Source of the DNA: Acidobacteriota bacterium
GTDB taxonomy: Bacteria; Acidobacteriota; Terriglobia; Acidiferrales; UBA7541
Assembly: GCA_021832085.1 (NCBI GenBank)
Contig: JAKBLM010000006.1
Span: 62,001-126,000, forward strand
Direction: 5' to 3'
DNA: 64,000 bases
Part shown: in pieces, positions 63,274 through 64,000 of the stretch
Position numbering within the stretch: position 1 is the first letter of the stretch
Layout: every line of letters starts with the position of its first letter
The notes under the pieces: model-generated
What the model was told of the DNA's origin: nothing
Seen by the model: only the letters and a program-made list of their open reading frames with translations
The model's database searches: none
Made by a program: the position numbers and the translations under genes

Positions 63274-64000
63274 ATGCCAGAACTCGCCGAAGTCGAAACC
63301 GTGGCTCGGGGCCTGCGCCCGCTTGCCGGCCGCCGAATCGTCGCGGTACGCTTCGGCAAGACCGATTTCATCGACCACCCCGAGCGCATCGAAGCTCTGT
63401 TGCCCGGCAGCCGCCTGGTCGAGGTTCGCCGCCACGGCAAGCTGCTGCTGCTCGCCTTCGATCGGGAGCCGGCTGCGGCCAAGGCGGCGCCGGCGTTGCC
63501 GGGAGCGCGATTTTGGCTCGTGGTTCACCTCGGAATGACCGGGCAGTTGGTGCTGCACGAGGCCGCCTGTCCGCCGGCACGCCACACCCACGTCTGGTTC
63601 TCCCTCGACGACGGCCGCGAGCTTCGCTACACGGATATTCGCCGTTTCGGCCACCTGCGTCTCGCCTCGCCTGAGGAACTGGCCGTGTTGGTCGCGCCGC
63701 TGGGCGCCGAGCCGCTCGAGTTGAGCGAAGCGGAGTTCCGGCGCCGGCTCGGCTCGCGCCGGGCACGGGTGAAGGCGTTGCTGCTCGATCAGCATGTGCT
63801 GCGCGGGCTCGGCAATATCTACGCGGACGAGAGCCTCTGGCGCGCACGGCTCCATCCGATGCGATGCGGCTCGGATTTGACGGCCGAGGAACTCGATCGC
63901 TTGTGGCGCGCGGTCCGTGCGGTCTTGCGCGAAGCGATCCGCCATGGCGGGACTTCCATTTCCGACTACGTCAACGCGCTCGGCCGCCCCGGCAGCTACC
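63274..64000 (+). CDS. mutM: Formamidopyrimidine-DNA glycosylase (5' part; runs off the window)
   Basis: The first 242 residues of this base-excision repair enzyme are visible. It starts MPELAEVETVARGLRPLAGR, where Pro2 is the catalytic amine and Glu3 assists. Further signatures are HLGMTGQLVLHE, IRRFGHLRL and RGLGNIYADESLW with the helix-two-turn-helix residues. It removes 8-oxoguanine and formamidopyrimidines from DNA. The zinc finger at the C-terminus lies beyond the window end. The ATG at 63274 has GAGGA upstream. It is divergent from the CMD/ArsS pair. Confidence 0.96.
   Translation, partial: MPELAEVETVARGLRPLAGRRIVAVRFGKTDFIDHPERIEALLPGSRLVEVRRHGKLLLLAFDREPAAAKAAPALPGARFWLVVHLGMTGQLVLHEAACPPARHTHVWFSLDDGRELRYTDIRRFGHLRLASPEELAVLVAPLGAEPLELSEAEFRRRLGSRRARVKALLLDQHVLRGLGNIYADESLWRARLHPMRCGSDLTAEELDRLWRAVRAVLREAIRHGGTSISDYVNALGRPGSY

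Noticed and set aside
62343..63674. A long plus-strand frame running across arsS, the CMD gene and the start of mutM
   Set aside because: It overlaps three well-supported genes in other frames and has no domain or ribosome site.

Overview
The window is GC-rich, gene-dense bacterial chromosome and most likely comes from an Acidobacteriota of the Terriglobia or Solibacter type. Three things point there: large MacB/FtsX-type permeases of the ADOP class (acidobacterial duplicated orphan permease; two complete copies and one fragment), a membrane protein that begins with the SWKEIATYLGRDVRTVRRWEKE helix-turn-helix typical of that phylum, and many short intergenic palindromes of the kind seen in those genomes. 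I see no rRNA, tRNA, CRISPR array, transposase, integrase or prophage module. The content is mostly core metabolism with lineage-specific secreted and membrane proteins between.

Layout. 0-7 kb: a dihydrodipicolinate-reductase-like enzyme, then on the minus strand a PP2C phosphatase, a DUF393 thiol-disulfide protein, a lipase-maturation-factor-like membrane protein and RNase R. 7-20 kb: a transmembrane helix-turn-helix protein with a duplicated outer domain, a secreted tricorn-like protease with a clear terminator, a DUF1697 protein, a divergent MarR/cupin pair around a long palindromic operator, an EthD-like protein, the first ADOP permease, a GNAT enzyme, AcpS and PgeF. 20-31 kb: RlmN coupled to a secreted protein, an M16 peptidase, a metallo-beta-lactamase-fold hydrolase, PurB, EF-P, and the run folD-coaE-htrA. 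31-44 kb: DUF4097 repeat protein, DUF374 acyltransferase, ETF-quinone oxidoreductase, etfB-etfA, then the fatty-acid operon DUF177-rpmF-plsX-fabD-fabG-acpP-fabF (promoter near 41.7 kb), and a dGTPase/TPR/anti-sigma-factor-kinase cluster. 44-64 kb: UPF0182, ThiC, a superinfection-immunity-like zinc-ribbon protein, an SPFH protein, an ADOP remnant, a methyltransferase, a TPR protein, the third ADOP copy, a Lon-like protease with a degraded Walker A, an AI-2E-type permease, a 52-residue CxxC protein, an ArsS-like radical SAM enzyme with its CMD-family partner, and the 5' part of mutM.

How the genes work together. The 36-42 kb block makes and loads acyl carrier protein and feeds phospholipid synthesis through PlsX, with ribosomal protein bL32 embedded in it; AcpS at 18 kb would activate the ACP. 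EtfB, EtfA and the ETF-quinone oxidoreductase pass electrons from acyl-CoA oxidation to quinone, but a strong terminator separates the oxidoreductase from etfBA. FolD, PurB and ThiC supply one-carbon units, purines and thiamine. The tricorn-like protease, HtrA, M16 peptidase and Lon-like protein form a sizeable proteolysis set. The least ordinary items are the HTH-membrane-duplicated-domain protein, the MarR/cupin operator, the ATPase-degenerate Lon homologue, the small zinc-ribbon membrane protein and the ArsS locus with its neighbouring mini-protein.
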